A stretch of DNA of 23,604 bases, from the NCBI GenBank assembly GCA_958477465.1, contig CAUEFX010000070.1:1-23604 (forward strand). The letters are read 5' to 3'. Numbering within the stretch: the stretch's first letter is position 1; the number at the start of each line of letters is the position of its first letter. This stretch comes from an uncultured Bacteroides sp. (GTDB taxonomy: Bacteria > Bacteroidota > Bacteroidia > Bacteroidales > Bacteroidaceae). A program made the translations under genes and the position numbers. The notes under the pieces were generated by a model. It searched no databases, had not been told where the DNA came from, and was given only the letters and a program-made list of their open reading frames with translations. Below, one piece after another: positions 6,585 through 14,816 of the stretch.

Positions 6585-7538
6585 ATGGATATATCTGTAG
6601 TGATCCCTTTGTTCAACGAGGAAGAATCGATCCCCGAACTGTTTGCCTGGATTGAACGAGTAATGAAAGCCAACGGTTTCTCATACGAAATCATCTTTGT
6701 CAACGATGGCAGCACAGACCGTTCGTGGGAGATTATCGAACAACTCAAGAAGCAGTCTCCATTCGTAAAGGGAATAAAATTCCGCCGCAACTACGGCAAA
6801 TCACCGGCTTTATTCTGCGGATTCAAAGAAGCGGAAGGAGACGTGGTCATCACGATGGATGCCGACTTGCAGGATAGTCCCGACGAGATACCGGAGCTAT
6901 ACCGCATGATCACGGAAGACGGTTACGACCTCGTATCCGGCTGGAAACAAAAAAGATACGATCCACTCTCCAAAACAATACCGACCAAATTATTCAATGC
7001 TACAGCCCGTAAGGTATCGGGTATCAAAAATCTGCATGATTTCAACTGCGGACTGAAGGCCTATCGCAAAGTAGTAGTAAAAAACATCGAGGTATATGGC
7101 GAGATGCACCGTTACATTCCTTACTTGGCGAAAAATGCAGGATTCAAGAAGATAGGAGAAAAAGTAGTCCACCACCAGGCACGTAAATTCGGGAAAACAA
7201 AATTCGGTGGCTGGAATCGCTTCTTCAACGGATATCTGGATTTAATCTCACTTTGGTTCTTATCCACATTCGGAGTAAAGCCGATGCACTTTTTCGGTCT
7301 TTTGGGCTCGCTAATGTTCATCCTCGGATTCATCTCCGTCATAATAGTGGGAGTTACCAAACTATATCAACTGCACAACGGCCTGGCTTACCGACTGGTA
7401 ACCGACTCTCCCTATTTTTATCTCTCGCTCACAGCCATGATTATAGGGACCCAACTGTTCTTGGCCGGTTTTTTGGGAGAACTGATCTCACGCACTTCTC
7501 CGGAACGCAATAATTATCAGATAGAAAAAATAATCTAA
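6585..7538 (+). CDS. Family 2 glycosyltransferase, DPM1/ArnC-like, with C-terminal membrane helices
   Basis: This 317-residue enzyme has a GT-A domain (residues 1 to about 220) and two C-terminal transmembrane helices (about 238-262 and 283-306). Visible motifs are VVIPLFNEEESIPEL at the N-terminus, FVNDGSTD, RNYGKSPAL, and the nucleotide-sugar/metal DAD motif in MDADLQDSPDE (92-94). This is the layout of polyisoprenyl-phosphate glycosyltransferases, which move a sugar from a nucleotide donor to undecaprenyl phosphate on the cytoplasmic face. Donor and product cannot be told from sequence. It lies within a tight same-strand run: 30 bp after DUF4199 and 31 bp before DUF6452. Confidence 0.92.
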   Translation: MDISVVIPLFNEEESIPELFAWIERVMKANGFSYEIIFVNDGSTDRSWEIIEQLKKQSPFVKGIKFRRNYGKSPALFCGFKEAEGDVVITMDADLQDSPDEIPELYRMITEDGYDLVSGWKQKRYDPLSKTIPTKLFNATARKVSGIKNLHDFNCGLKAYRKVVVKNIEVYGEMHRYIPYLAKNAGFKKIGEKVVHHQARKFGKTKFGGWNRFFNGYLDLISLWFLSTFGVKPMHFFGLLGSLMFILGFISVIIVGVTKLYQLHNGLAYRLVTDSPYFYLSLTAMIIGTQLFLAGFLGELISRTSPERNNYQIEKII

Positions 7539-7569
7539 AAAAGAACCCGAACCGTAAAATAATGAATAT

Positions 7570-8082
7570 ATGAAGAATTTGATCCGTTTTTTTTCAATCC
7601 TCTTAGCGGCAGGTATCGCCATCGGAATGCATACTTCATGTTCCGAAGACAGTGACTGTTCCATTGCCGGGCGTACCATGATCAACTGTACACTCTACAG
7701 AATGCCGGCTTCGTCAGAAACAACTCTACAAAAAGATACGCTGGATTCATTGACGGTAACTGCCCTCGGAACCGATTCTATCATTATAAACAATCAGAAG
7801 AAAGTACACACCTTATCACTGCCTTTGCGTTTTACATCGGATTCTACCATATTCATCTTCTATTATGCATATCGGGAAGACCCGACTTTATGTGATACGG
7901 TATATATCAAACAAAATAATACTCCCTATTTTGAATCGATGGACTGTGGATACAGCATGAGACAAAGTATACTCGGACTTAGACACAGCGAAGCAGAATT
8001 AGACTCCATATATATAAGTAACAAACAAGCCAACACTGATGGGACAGAAAATCTTAAGTTATTCTATCGCAATCGCGATTAG
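7570..8082 (+). CDS. DUF6452 family lipoprotein
   Basis: This 170-residue protein has a lipoprotein signal (MKNLIRFFSILLAAGIAIG, then a lipobox ending in HTSC with the acylated Cys at about residue 24). It should be anchored in the periplasm or outer membrane. The body is beta-rich, with several cysteines (SDCSIAG, MINCTLY, TLCDTVY, MDCGYS). It fits DUF6452, a Bacteroidetes family of unknown function. Its 3' end overlaps the next gene by 44 nt in a different frame, so the two are translationally linked. The DUF6452-DUF6048 pair suggests a joint envelope role. Confidence 0.8.
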   Translation: MKNLIRFFSILLAAGIAIGMHTSCSEDSDCSIAGRTMINCTLYRMPASSETTLQKDTLDSLTVTALGTDSIIINNQKKVHTLSLPLRFTSDSTIFIFYYAYREDPTLCDTVYIKQNNTPYFESMDCGYSMRQSILGLRHSEAELDSIYISNKQANTDGTENLKLFYRNRD

Positions 8083-8818
8083 TCTGCTTCTACTCTTGCC
8101 GGCAGGATTTACGGTGCACGCCCAACAACGGCCATACGTTAATCCTACTCCGAAAAGAGATCAGAAAAAAAACGTAAAGGAGGAGCCGAAAGAGATTGTT
8201 CCGTTATACAACGGCACCTATATCAGCATGGACTTATATGGCATAGGAAGTAAACTTTTGGGAGGCGATCTCCTCAGTTCGGAGATCAATGTAGCAGTGA
8301 ATTTAAAGAACATGTTCTTGCCGACTGCAGACATCGGTTTTGGCACGACAGACTCTTGGAACGATACCGGCATTCATTATAAAAGTTCCGCCCCTTTCTT
8401 CCGTATTGGAGTAGATTACAACACCATGGCCAAGAAAAAAGAGAAGAACAGTTTTTTATATGTCGGACTCCGTTATGGTTTCAGCCACATGAAATACGAC
8501 ATCAGCAGTTTGGCAATACAGGACCCGGCATTCGGTGGTGAAATGGGGAATCCGAGTCAGGAAGACGACATTTGGGGCGGTAGCGTTCCCTACGACCATC
8601 CCGGACAAAAGGCGACCATGCAATGGTTTGAATTCGTGGCAGGGGTAAGGGTACAGATCCATAAAAGTTTTTATATGGGATGGGCTGTGCGGATGAAATA
8701 TAAACTCTCGGCATCAGTAAGTGAATACGGTAATCCGTGGATGGTGCCCGGATTCGGAAAATACAACTCAAACAACATGGGAGTGACTTACTCCTTAATA
8801 TATAAACTACCTTATTAA
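8039..8818 (+). CDS. DUF6048 family exported protein
   Basis: The 259-residue product starts with a clear signal peptide (ILSYSIAIAISLLLLLPAGF, cleavage near VHAQQ). It continues with alternating hydrophobic strands ending in an aromatic residue (VTYSLIYKLPY), as expected for an outer-membrane beta-barrel. The start at 8039 was chosen because it gives the full signal peptide; it lies inside the end of the DUF6452 gene. The family is DUF6048, of unknown function. The stop is 5 bp before mntP. Confidence 0.8.
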   Translation: MGQKILSYSIAIAISLLLLLPAGFTVHAQQRPYVNPTPKRDQKKNVKEEPKEIVPLYNGTYISMDLYGIGSKLLGGDLLSSEINVAVNLKNMFLPTADIGFGTTDSWNDTGIHYKSSAPFFRIGVDYNTMAKKKEKNSFLYVGLRYGFSHMKYDISSLAIQDPAFGGEMGNPSQEDDIWGGSVPYDHPGQKATMQWFEFVAGVRVQIHKSFYMGWAVRMKYKLSASVSEYGNPWMVPGFGKYNSNNMGVTYSLIYKLPY

Positions 8819-8823
8819 ACACA

Positions 8824-9405
8824 ATGACAGGATTAGAAGTCTGGCTGCTTGCAATCGGTTTAGCGATGGATTGCTTCGCTGTTTCTATTGCAAGTGGCAT
8901 TATTTTGAAACGCATCCAATGGCAACCAATGTTCGTGATGGCTCTTTTTTTCGGTGGTTTCCAGGCGTTAATGCCTCTATTGGGTTGGGCAGGCGCCAGT
9001 ACATTCAGCCACCTTATCGAAAGTATGGATCATTGGATAGCCTTTGCCATCCTCGCTTTTCTGGGCGGGCGTATGGTACTGGAATCTTTTAAGGAAGAAG
9101 ATTGTCGTCATGATTTCAACCCGACCAGTTTAAAAGTCGTATTCACTATGGCGATAGCTACCAGTATCGATGCTTTAGCCGTTGGCATTTCCTTTGCTTT
9201 TTTGGGCATCCGGAATTTCTCAGCCATCCTCTCTCCTATCTGCATTATCGGTTTTGTGTCATTCCTCCTATCGATGGCAGGCTTAATCTTCGGCATTAAA
9301 TGTGGTTGCAGATTGGCGAGAAAACTGCGTGCCGAGCTATGGGGAGGTGTTATATTGATAATTATCGGGGTCAAGATCTTGATCGAACATTTATTTTTCA
9401 GCTAA
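8824..9405 (+). CDS. mntP: Manganese efflux pump MntP
   Basis: The 193-residue inner-membrane protein has six hydrophobic helices in two repeated halves, each with an acidic motif: AMDCFAVSIASG (residues about 14-25) and TSIDALAVGISFAF. These Asp residues are the conserved Mn2+ path of MntP. The product exports Mn2+ to prevent toxicity. No yybP-ykoY manganese riboswitch is seen: only 5 bp separate it from the upstream gene, so its expression follows the upstream operon. The ApbE gene follows after 15 bp. Confidence 0.93.
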   Translation: MTGLEVWLLAIGLAMDCFAVSIASGIILKRIQWQPMFVMALFFGGFQALMPLLGWAGASTFSHLIESMDHWIAFAILAFLGGRMVLESFKEEDCRHDFNPTSLKVVFTMAIATSIDALAVGISFAFLGIRNFSAILSPICIIGFVSFLLSMAGLIFGIKCGCRLARKLRAELWGGVILIIIGVKILIEHLFFS

Positions 9406-9420
9406 CGAACAAAAAATTAT

Positions 9421-10431
9421 ATGAAAGCAAAAAAAAGTCTTATCTGGTTAAGCATTCTTCTGCTGGCTACGATCTGGATATTGGTCCGCAAAAACAATGT
9501 CCCTTACCACAGCATCAACGGGTTGGTATTCGGAACGATTTATAACATTACTTATCAATATGATGGCGACCTGAAATCGGAGATAGAGGCTGAATTAAAA
9601 CGATTTGACGGCTCACTGTCGCCCTTCAATGACACTTCTGTCATTTCGCGTATCAACCGTAATGAAGAAATTGTAACCGACAGTTTTTTTCAAACTTGCT
9701 TCAACCGTTCCATGGAGATATCGGAGGAGACCCATGGAGCATTCGATATCACCATCGCCCCATTGGCAAATGCCTGGGGGTTCGGCTTTAAAAAAGGAGA
9801 ATTTCCGGATTCGACGAGAATAGACAGCCTGCTGCAAATCACCGATTATAAAAAGGTAAAACTGGTTGACGGCAGGATCGTGAAAGAAGACCCGCGTATC
9901 ATGCTCAGTTGCAGCGCCGTTGCCAAGGGTTATTCGGTAGATGTCGTGGCACGCCTGCTTGAGAAAAAAGGTATTCAGAACTACATGGTAGATATCGGTG
10001 GAGAAATTGTTGCCAAAGGAAAAAACTCACACAACGGATTATGGCGTATCGGTATCAATAAGCCGATAGACGATTCATTGTCCGTCAATCAAGAGATACA
10101 GACCATACTTGAGTTAAGTGATGCAGGACTTGCCACATCGGGAAATTACCGCAACTTTTATTATAAAGACGGGAAAAAATATGCCCATACCATTGATCCG
10201 CGAACTGGATATCCGGTACAACACAGCATCCTTTCTGCTACCGTCATTGCCGAAGACTGCATGACCGCAGATGCCTTGGCAACAGCTTTCATGGTGATGG
10301 GACTGGAAGAAGCATCTGCCTTTGCCAATGCACATCCGGCAATAGACGCTTACTTTATCTACAGTGACGAAAACGGGAAATTCCAGACCTTCTTTACAGA
10401 CGGAATGAAAAAGTACATGTCTGCTAAGTGA
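9421..10431 (+). CDS. apbE: FAD:protein FMN transferase ApbE
   Basis: ApbE attaches FMN to threonine or serine residues of exported flavoproteins such as RnfG/NqrC and RnfD/NqrB, using FAD and Mg2+. The 336-residue protein has an N-terminal membrane anchor (about 6-22, SLIWLSILLLATIWILV) without a lipobox. Family motifs follow: FDGSLSPFNDTSVISRIN, AKGYSVD (168-174), DIGGE (191-195), HTIDPRTGYP (256-265) and ADALATA (283-289), which hold the flavin and the metal. Its length is typical. It is the last gene of the run that starts at 5997. Its target is not in the window. Confidence 0.95.
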   Translation: MKAKKSLIWLSILLLATIWILVRKNNVPYHSINGLVFGTIYNITYQYDGDLKSEIEAELKRFDGSLSPFNDTSVISRINRNEEIVTDSFFQTCFNRSMEISEETHGAFDITIAPLANAWGFGFKKGEFPDSTRIDSLLQITDYKKVKLVDGRIVKEDPRIMLSCSAVAKGYSVDVVARLLEKKGIQNYMVDIGGEIVAKGKNSHNGLWRIGINKPIDDSLSVNQEIQTILELSDAGLATSGNYRNFYYKDGKKYAHTIDPRTGYPVQHSILSATVIAEDCMTADALATAFMVMGLEEASAFANAHPAIDAYFIYSDENGKFQTFFTDGMKKYMSAK

Positions 10432-10497
10432 AAGGCAAATGAGTACGCCAGAAAAAGACAAAGATACGTCATTACAACCATCTGATAATCACACCAA

Positions 10498-10866
10498 TTA
10501 TTTCATAAACACGAAATACACCGCCAAAACCAAGCAAAGGAAAGCGGCAAGATGGTTCCAATGTAAAGATTCACCTTTAAATAATAAGGTGGAAAATACC
10601 GTAAATACAATCAGCGTCATGACCTCTTGGATTACTTTCAACTGCATCAATGTAAAGGGGCCGCAATTACCATTAAACCCGAGCCGGTTGGCCGGCACTT
10701 GGCATGAATATTCGGCAAGGGCAATCAACCAGGAAAACAAAACAACGCCATACAACGGCCAATTGCTTATCACCTTAGCTTCCTGCAACTTCAAGTGCCC
10801 ATACCATGCAAATGTCATGAATATGTTTGAAACGACCAACAGCAAAATAGCATAAATACCTTTCAT
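10498..10866 (-). CDS. DMT-superfamily membrane protein, DUF486
   Basis: This 122-residue protein has four transmembrane helices (IYAILLLVVSNIFMTFAWYGHL, YGVVLFSWLIALAEY, LKVIQEVMTLIVFTVFSTLLF and AAFLCLVLAVYFVFM). The family is DUF486, a small relative of drug/metabolite transporters. The conserved ALAEYSCQVPANRLG segment is typical. No substrate is known. The start at 10866 was preferred to one 8 codons upstream, because that would add a charged tail and approach the ttcA stop. It is 25 bp downstream of ttcA on the same strand, probably co-transcribed. It converges on apbE with a 66-bp gap in which I see no clear terminator. Confidence 0.87.
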   Translation of the reverse strand: MKGIYAILLLVVSNIFMTFAWYGHLKLQEAKVISNWPLYGVVLFSWLIALAEYSCQVPANRLGFNGNCGPFTLMQLKVIQEVMTLIVFTVFSTLLFKGESLHWNHLAAFLCLVLAVYFVFMK

Positions 10867-10891
10867 TATATTTTCTTTTTTTTGATACAAA

Positions 10892-11638
10892 CTAATCTAT
10901 CTTATCGGGTAACAACTCCTCCTGTACATTCGTCATACTCCCCCACAGGCTATAACGTGCTTCGGGATTCATCGCTTCGAGTTGCCGCAAAATACCTTTC
11001 ATATCACTGCGACTCGACTGGGATTCATAAGGGCAGTTTTTCATCTGCTTCCGATATTGATGCAACGCTGCAAGTTTCAGCAAGTCTTTTTCGTGTACCA
11101 GACACATCGGACGGATGATGGTCATATCGAACTTTTTCATGACCAGCTTAGGAGGCATCGTAGAAAAAGCGCCTTGAAAAGTAATATTCATCAATAATGT
11201 TTCAAGAATATCATCCATGTGATGTCCTAATGCTATCTTATTACAGCCCTGCTCTTTGGCCACTGTAAAAAGAGCTTTCCGCCTATTCCAGGAGCAAAGG
11301 AAACAAGGTGATTTACGAGTGTCGGTAGTTGGGTCGAAAGAGGTTTCGTATACCACCAAAGGTACTCCGAAAGCCTCGGCATGCGCTTTCAGATATTCCA
11401 AGTCACTCTGATAAGGTATGTTTTTCATTATCACATGTACGGCCACCACAGAGAATCTGGGTTTGAATATTTTCGCCCGCTTTCCCAATAGTTCGACTAA
11501 GGCCAGTGAATCCTTTCCTCCCGAAAGGCCGATCAGTATCTTATCGCCTTCTTCTATCAGGCCATATTGCACCACTCCTTTATTAAACCGCCGCTCAATG
11601 CTGCGTAATATCTGTTCTTCTTCTGTAAACTTTGCCAT
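10892..11638 (-). CDS. ttcA: tRNA 2-thiocytidine(32) synthetase TtcA family
   Basis: TtcA-type enzymes activate C32 of certain tRNAs with ATP and insert sulfur with the help of an iron-sulfur cluster. The 248-residue protein has the PP-loop SGGKDS (39-44), the cluster cysteines CFLC (112-115) and a third Cys at 202 (NCPYE), plus GHHMDDILETLLMN typical of this group. It lacks the longer ends of the E. coli enzyme (311 residues). The start at 11638 (MAKFTEEEQ) was preferred to a site 7 codons upstream because it lies closer to the -7 box spacing and to the family start. Another TtcA/TtuA-like thiolase is possible. Confidence 0.85.
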   Translation of the reverse strand: MAKFTEEEQILRSIERRFNKGVVQYGLIEEGDKILIGLSGGKDSLALVELLGKRAKIFKPRFSVVAVHVIMKNIPYQSDLEYLKAHAEAFGVPLVVYETSFDPTTDTRKSPCFLCSWNRRKALFTVAKEQGCNKIALGHHMDDILETLLMNITFQGAFSTMPPKLVMKKFDMTIIRPMCLVHEKDLLKLAALHQYRKQMKNCPYESQSSRSDMKGILRQLEAMNPEARYSLWGSMTNVQEELLPDKID

Positions 11639-11656
11639 ATTTAATAAAATCGGCTG

Positions 11657-11664
11657 CAAAAGTA
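11657..11664 (-). promoter_or_regulatory. -7 box of ttcA
   Basis: TACTTTTG on the minus strand lies 18 bp upstream of the ttcA ATG and fits the Bacteroides -7 consensus. No clear -33 box is seen. Confidence 0.5.
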
Positions 11665-11739
11665 AACGAAAAGAATGATTTAAAGAAGAATTAACATAAT
11701 AGAATAACAGTAAAACAGAGAATATTCCCGAATAATTCG

Positions 11740-11747
11740 TATTTTTG
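11740..11747 (+). promoter_or_regulatory. -7 box of the TPR/PD40-nfeD-floA run
   Basis: TATTTTTG matches the -7 element about 110 bp before the first start codon of the run, so the leader would be fairly long. The -33 region is not consensus. Confidence 0.4.
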
Positions 11748-11856
11748 AACTTCTGAATTGCTACAAGTCACAAACCCGTAGCAGCAAGTAGTTTTGCACA
11801 AGAACAACGGATTCACCATCAGTCTCCTATGTTCGTAACTTGTAACTTAAAAGACA

Positions 11857-13287
11857 ATGAAGAAAAAACATATCTTATCCTTTTTATTCTGCTTTGTACT
11901 GGCAGGCGTTTCAGCACAAACACTGGAGCAGGCCAAAGTTATGTTCAACAAGCAGCAATACAGCGAATCCAAACCTGTTTTCAAGAAATACGTAAATTCT
12001 CAACCGGCTAACGGCAATTACAATCTGTGGTATGGTGTCTGCTGTCTGAAGACGGGGGAATCGCAAGAAGCCGTGAAATATTTGGAGGCAGCCGTCAAAA
12101 GACGCATTCCCAGCGGACAAATGTACTTGGCAGAAGCCTACAATGACCTGTATCGCTTTGAAGACGCCGTTAAAAGTTACGAAGCTTATATAGAAGACCT
12201 TACCAAAAAGAAAAGACCGACCGAAGAAGCTGAGAAATTATTGGAAAAGGCCAAATCCAATCTCCGTATGCTGAAAAGCGTGGAAGAGGTATGTATCATC
12301 GACAGCTTTGTTGTAGATAAAGCAAACTTTCTCGATACTTATAAGATAAGCGAAGAATCAGGACAACTGTTTACTTATAACAATTTCTTCAAAACAGAAG
12401 GAGACCATCCAGGTACTGTGTATGAAACAGAACTCGCCAATAAAGTATATTATAGTGAAGAGGGTGAAAACGGCCAGCTCAATATCTTTTCTAAAAATAA
12501 AATGCTCAACGAATGGAGTAAGGGAGGGGAACTTCCAAGTAGCATAAACGCTTCGGGAAATACCAATTATCCATACGTCCTGACGGATGGAGTAACCATT
12601 TATTATGCATCGGACGGGGAGAATTCCATCGGTGGGTATGATATCTTCGTAACACGCTATAATACGGCTACCGACACATACATGAGACCGGAAAATGTGG
12701 GTATGCCCTTCAATTCTCCATACAATGATTACATGTATGTGATCGATGAATATAACAACTTAGGCTGGTTTGCTTCAGACCGCTACCAACCGGAAGGGAA
12801 AGTATGCATCTATGTTTTTATTCCGAACGAATCCAAGCAAGTGTATAACTATGAAGCAATGGACCTGAATGAAATTGTGGCCCTTGCACAACTTCATTCA
12901 CTGAAAACAACCTGGAAAGATCAAGAGGAAGTGGACAGTGCCCGGAAAAGACTGGAAGATGCCATCAACCATAAACCACAGGAACAGTTTGTAGCTGATT
13001 TTGAGTTTGTGATCGACGACCATGCAACGTACTATCATCTGGACGATTTCAAATCTCCACAAGCAAAAGATCTCTTCAAAAGATACCAGACGAAAGAAAA
13101 AGATTATCGCCAGCAGGAAAATAAGCTGGACAGCCAACGGCAACGGTATGCACGCGCCGGCAAAGAAGAAAAAGCCCAAATTGCTCCCTCTATCCTCGAT
13201 CTTGAAAAGCAGGTAAGAAAAATGTCCCTGGAACTTGATGAAGAGGCTATTATCATCCGTAATACAGAAAAACAACATAAAAAATAA
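11857..13287 (+). CDS. Exported TPR / PD40 beta-propeller protein
   Basis: This 476-residue protein has a signal peptide (MKKKHILSFLFCFVLAGVSAQ) and is predicted periplasmic. Residues about 22-135 are TPR repeats. Residues about 180-330 contain WD40-like PD40 blades (VYYSEEGENGQLNIF, IYYASDGENSIGGYDIF, GWFASDRYQPEGKVCIYVF). The C-terminal third is charged and coiled-coil-like (KEKDYRQQENKLDSQRQRY and beyond). TPR-PD40 proteins in Bacteroidetes often serve as envelope scaffolds, for example PorE-like proteins, but there is no OmpA domain here. The nfeD-like gene starts 7 bp after the stop, so the two are surely one operon. Confidence 0.82.
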   Translation: MKKKHILSFLFCFVLAGVSAQTLEQAKVMFNKQQYSESKPVFKKYVNSQPANGNYNLWYGVCCLKTGESQEAVKYLEAAVKRRIPSGQMYLAEAYNDLYRFEDAVKSYEAYIEDLTKKKRPTEEAEKLLEKAKSNLRMLKSVEEVCIIDSFVVDKANFLDTYKISEESGQLFTYNNFFKTEGDHPGTVYETELANKVYYSEEGENGQLNIFSKNKMLNEWSKGGELPSSINASGNTNYPYVLTDGVTIYYASDGENSIGGYDIFVTRYNTATDTYMRPENVGMPFNSPYNDYMYVIDEYNNLGWFASDRYQPEGKVCIYVFIPNESKQVYNYEAMDLNEIVALAQLHSLKTTWKDQEEVDSARKRLEDAINHKPQEQFVADFEFVIDDHATYYHLDDFKSPQAKDLFKRYQTKEKDYRQQENKLDSQRQRYARAGKEEKAQIAPSILDLEKQVRKMSLELDEEAIIIRNTEKQHKK

Positions 13288-13294
13288 CAAAACC

Positions 13295-13765
13295 ATGGAC
13301 ATACTGATAATCATTGTACTCATCATCGCTGCAGTCATACTGTTTCTGGTGGAACTGTTCGTCATTCCGGGAATCAGCCTTGCAGGTATCGCAGCACTGG
13401 GATGCATTATTTTTGCCAACTATTATGCATTTGCCCATCTCGGCACGGGTGCAGGATTTATCACACTGGTGGTATCGGGAGTGGCTTGTATCGGTTCACT
13501 GGTCGGCTTTATGCGCTCAAAAACGCTGGACAAACTGGCTTTAAAGAAAGATATAACCTCCAAAATAGACAACAGTGCCGCAAATAAAATCAAAGTAGGC
13601 GATATGGGAATAACCACCACCCGCCTGGCACAAATCGGCTATGCCGAAATTGAAGGCAACATCATAGAAGTAAAATCGACCGAAGGACTGTTGGACGAAA
13701 AGACTCCGATTATTGTCAACCGCATCGCAGACGGAACCATTTTTGTAGAGAAACAAAAAACATAA
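13295..13765 (+). CDS. NfeD-like membrane protein
   Basis: This 156-residue short-form NfeD has hydrophobic helices in residues 1-75 (ILIIIVLIIAAVILFLVELF, ISLAGIAALGCIIFANYYAF and FITLVVSGVACIGSLVGF). A C-terminal OB-fold domain follows (about 95-156, with GDMGITTTRLAQIGYAEIEG), and there is no protease domain. Such proteins pair with flotillin-like proteins in bacterial membrane microdomains. The floA gene follows after 24 bp, the standard pairing. The start at 13295 (MDILIIIV) was preferred to a longer frame that would overlap the preceding gene and add a charged tail. Confidence 0.9.
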   Translation: MDILIIIVLIIAAVILFLVELFVIPGISLAGIAALGCIIFANYYAFAHLGTGAGFITLVVSGVACIGSLVGFMRSKTLDKLALKKDITSKIDNSAANKIKVGDMGITTTRLAQIGYAEIEGNIIEVKSTEGLLDEKTPIIVNRIADGTIFVEKQKT

Positions 13766-13789
13766 TATTCACTTAAATCAAAACCCATC

Positions 13790-14791
13790 ATGAACCTCGA
13801 ACCCATGTATCTGACTATCTTACTGATAGCGGGAGGTATTATTCTCCTGATTCTCTTCTTTCATTATGTGCCTTTTTTCCTTTGGCTATCGGCCAAAGTA
13901 TCAGGAGTAAACATCTCATTGGTACAACTTTTCCTCATGCGTATCCGTAATGTTCCGCCTTATATCATTGTGCCGGGCATGATCGAGGCTCACAAAGCGG
14001 GATTAAACAAGATCACCCGCGATGAACTCGAAGCCCATTATCTGGCCGGAGGACATGTAGAACGGGTGGTACATGCACTCGTATCTGCCTCAAAAGCCAA
14101 TATAGAACTCCCGTTCCAGATGGCAACCGCCATTGACTTGGCAGGACGTGATGTGTTCGAAGCCGTACAGATGTCTGTTAATCCGAAAGTTATCGACACA
14201 CCGCCTGTAACCGCTGTTGCCAAAGACGGTATCCAGCTGATAGCAAAAGCCCGTGTAACGGTGCGTGCCAATATCCGCCAGTTAGTGGGTGGCGCCGGTG
14301 AAGATACAATTCTGGCCCGTGTAGGTGAAGGTATCGTGTCCTCTATCGGTTCTTCCGAAAATCACAAATCGGTGCTTGAGAATCCGGATTCTATCTCCAA
14401 ACTGGTGCTGCGCAAAGGCCTTGATGCAGGAACGGCGTTCGAAATTCTGTCTATTGATATTGCTGATATCGATATAGGTAAAAACATCGGTGCCGCCCTT
14501 CAGATAGACCAAGCCAATGCCGATAAAAACATCGCACAAGCCAAAGCGGAAGAGCGCCGCGCAATGGCAGTAGCTACCGAGCAAGAGATGAAAGCGAAAG
14601 CGGAAGAAGCGCGGGCTAATGTAATCCAAGCGGAAGCCGAGATTCCCAAAGCAATAGCAGAAGCTTTCCGTAGTGGAAACTTAGGCATTATGGATTACTA
14701 CAAGATTAAAAATATCCAAGCGGACACTTCCATGCGTGAAAATATAGCAAAACCGATCGGTGGGAATACGAATACGCCACTTGGTGATTAA
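13790..14791 (+). CDS. floA: Flotillin-like protein FloA
   Basis: This 333-residue inner-membrane protein organises fluid membrane domains. It has one N-terminal hairpin membrane segment (about 6-35), the UPF0365 signature VPGMIEAHKAGLNKI and a PHB/SPFH region (DVFEAVQMSVNPKVIDTPPV, VTVRANIRQLVGGAGEDTIL). The long Ala/Glu-rich coiled coil runs from about residue 235 to 295 (QAKAEERRAMAVATEQEMKA). Its length and order match FloA. It follows the NfeD-like gene directly. Confidence 0.95.
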   Translation: MNLEPMYLTILLIAGGIILLILFFHYVPFFLWLSAKVSGVNISLVQLFLMRIRNVPPYIIVPGMIEAHKAGLNKITRDELEAHYLAGGHVERVVHALVSASKANIELPFQMATAIDLAGRDVFEAVQMSVNPKVIDTPPVTAVAKDGIQLIAKARVTVRANIRQLVGGAGEDTILARVGEGIVSSIGSSENHKSVLENPDSISKLVLRKGLDAGTAFEILSIDIADIDIGKNIGAALQIDQANADKNIAQAKAEERRAMAVATEQEMKAKAEEARANVIQAEAEIPKAIAEAFRSGNLGIMDYYKIKNIQADTSMRENIAKPIGGNTNTPLGD

Positions 14792-14816
14792 TTAAAAAAC
14801 TTAATCCTTGATAAAC

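Noticed and set aside
8819..8823. Possible manganese (yybP-ykoY) riboswitch before mntP
   Set aside because: Only 5 bp separate mntP from the upstream gene.
10439..10855. 138-codon plus-strand frame starting just after apbE
   Set aside because: It lies antisense over nearly all of the DUF486 gene, whose four membrane helices and family motif are convincing. The plus-strand product has no recognisable features.
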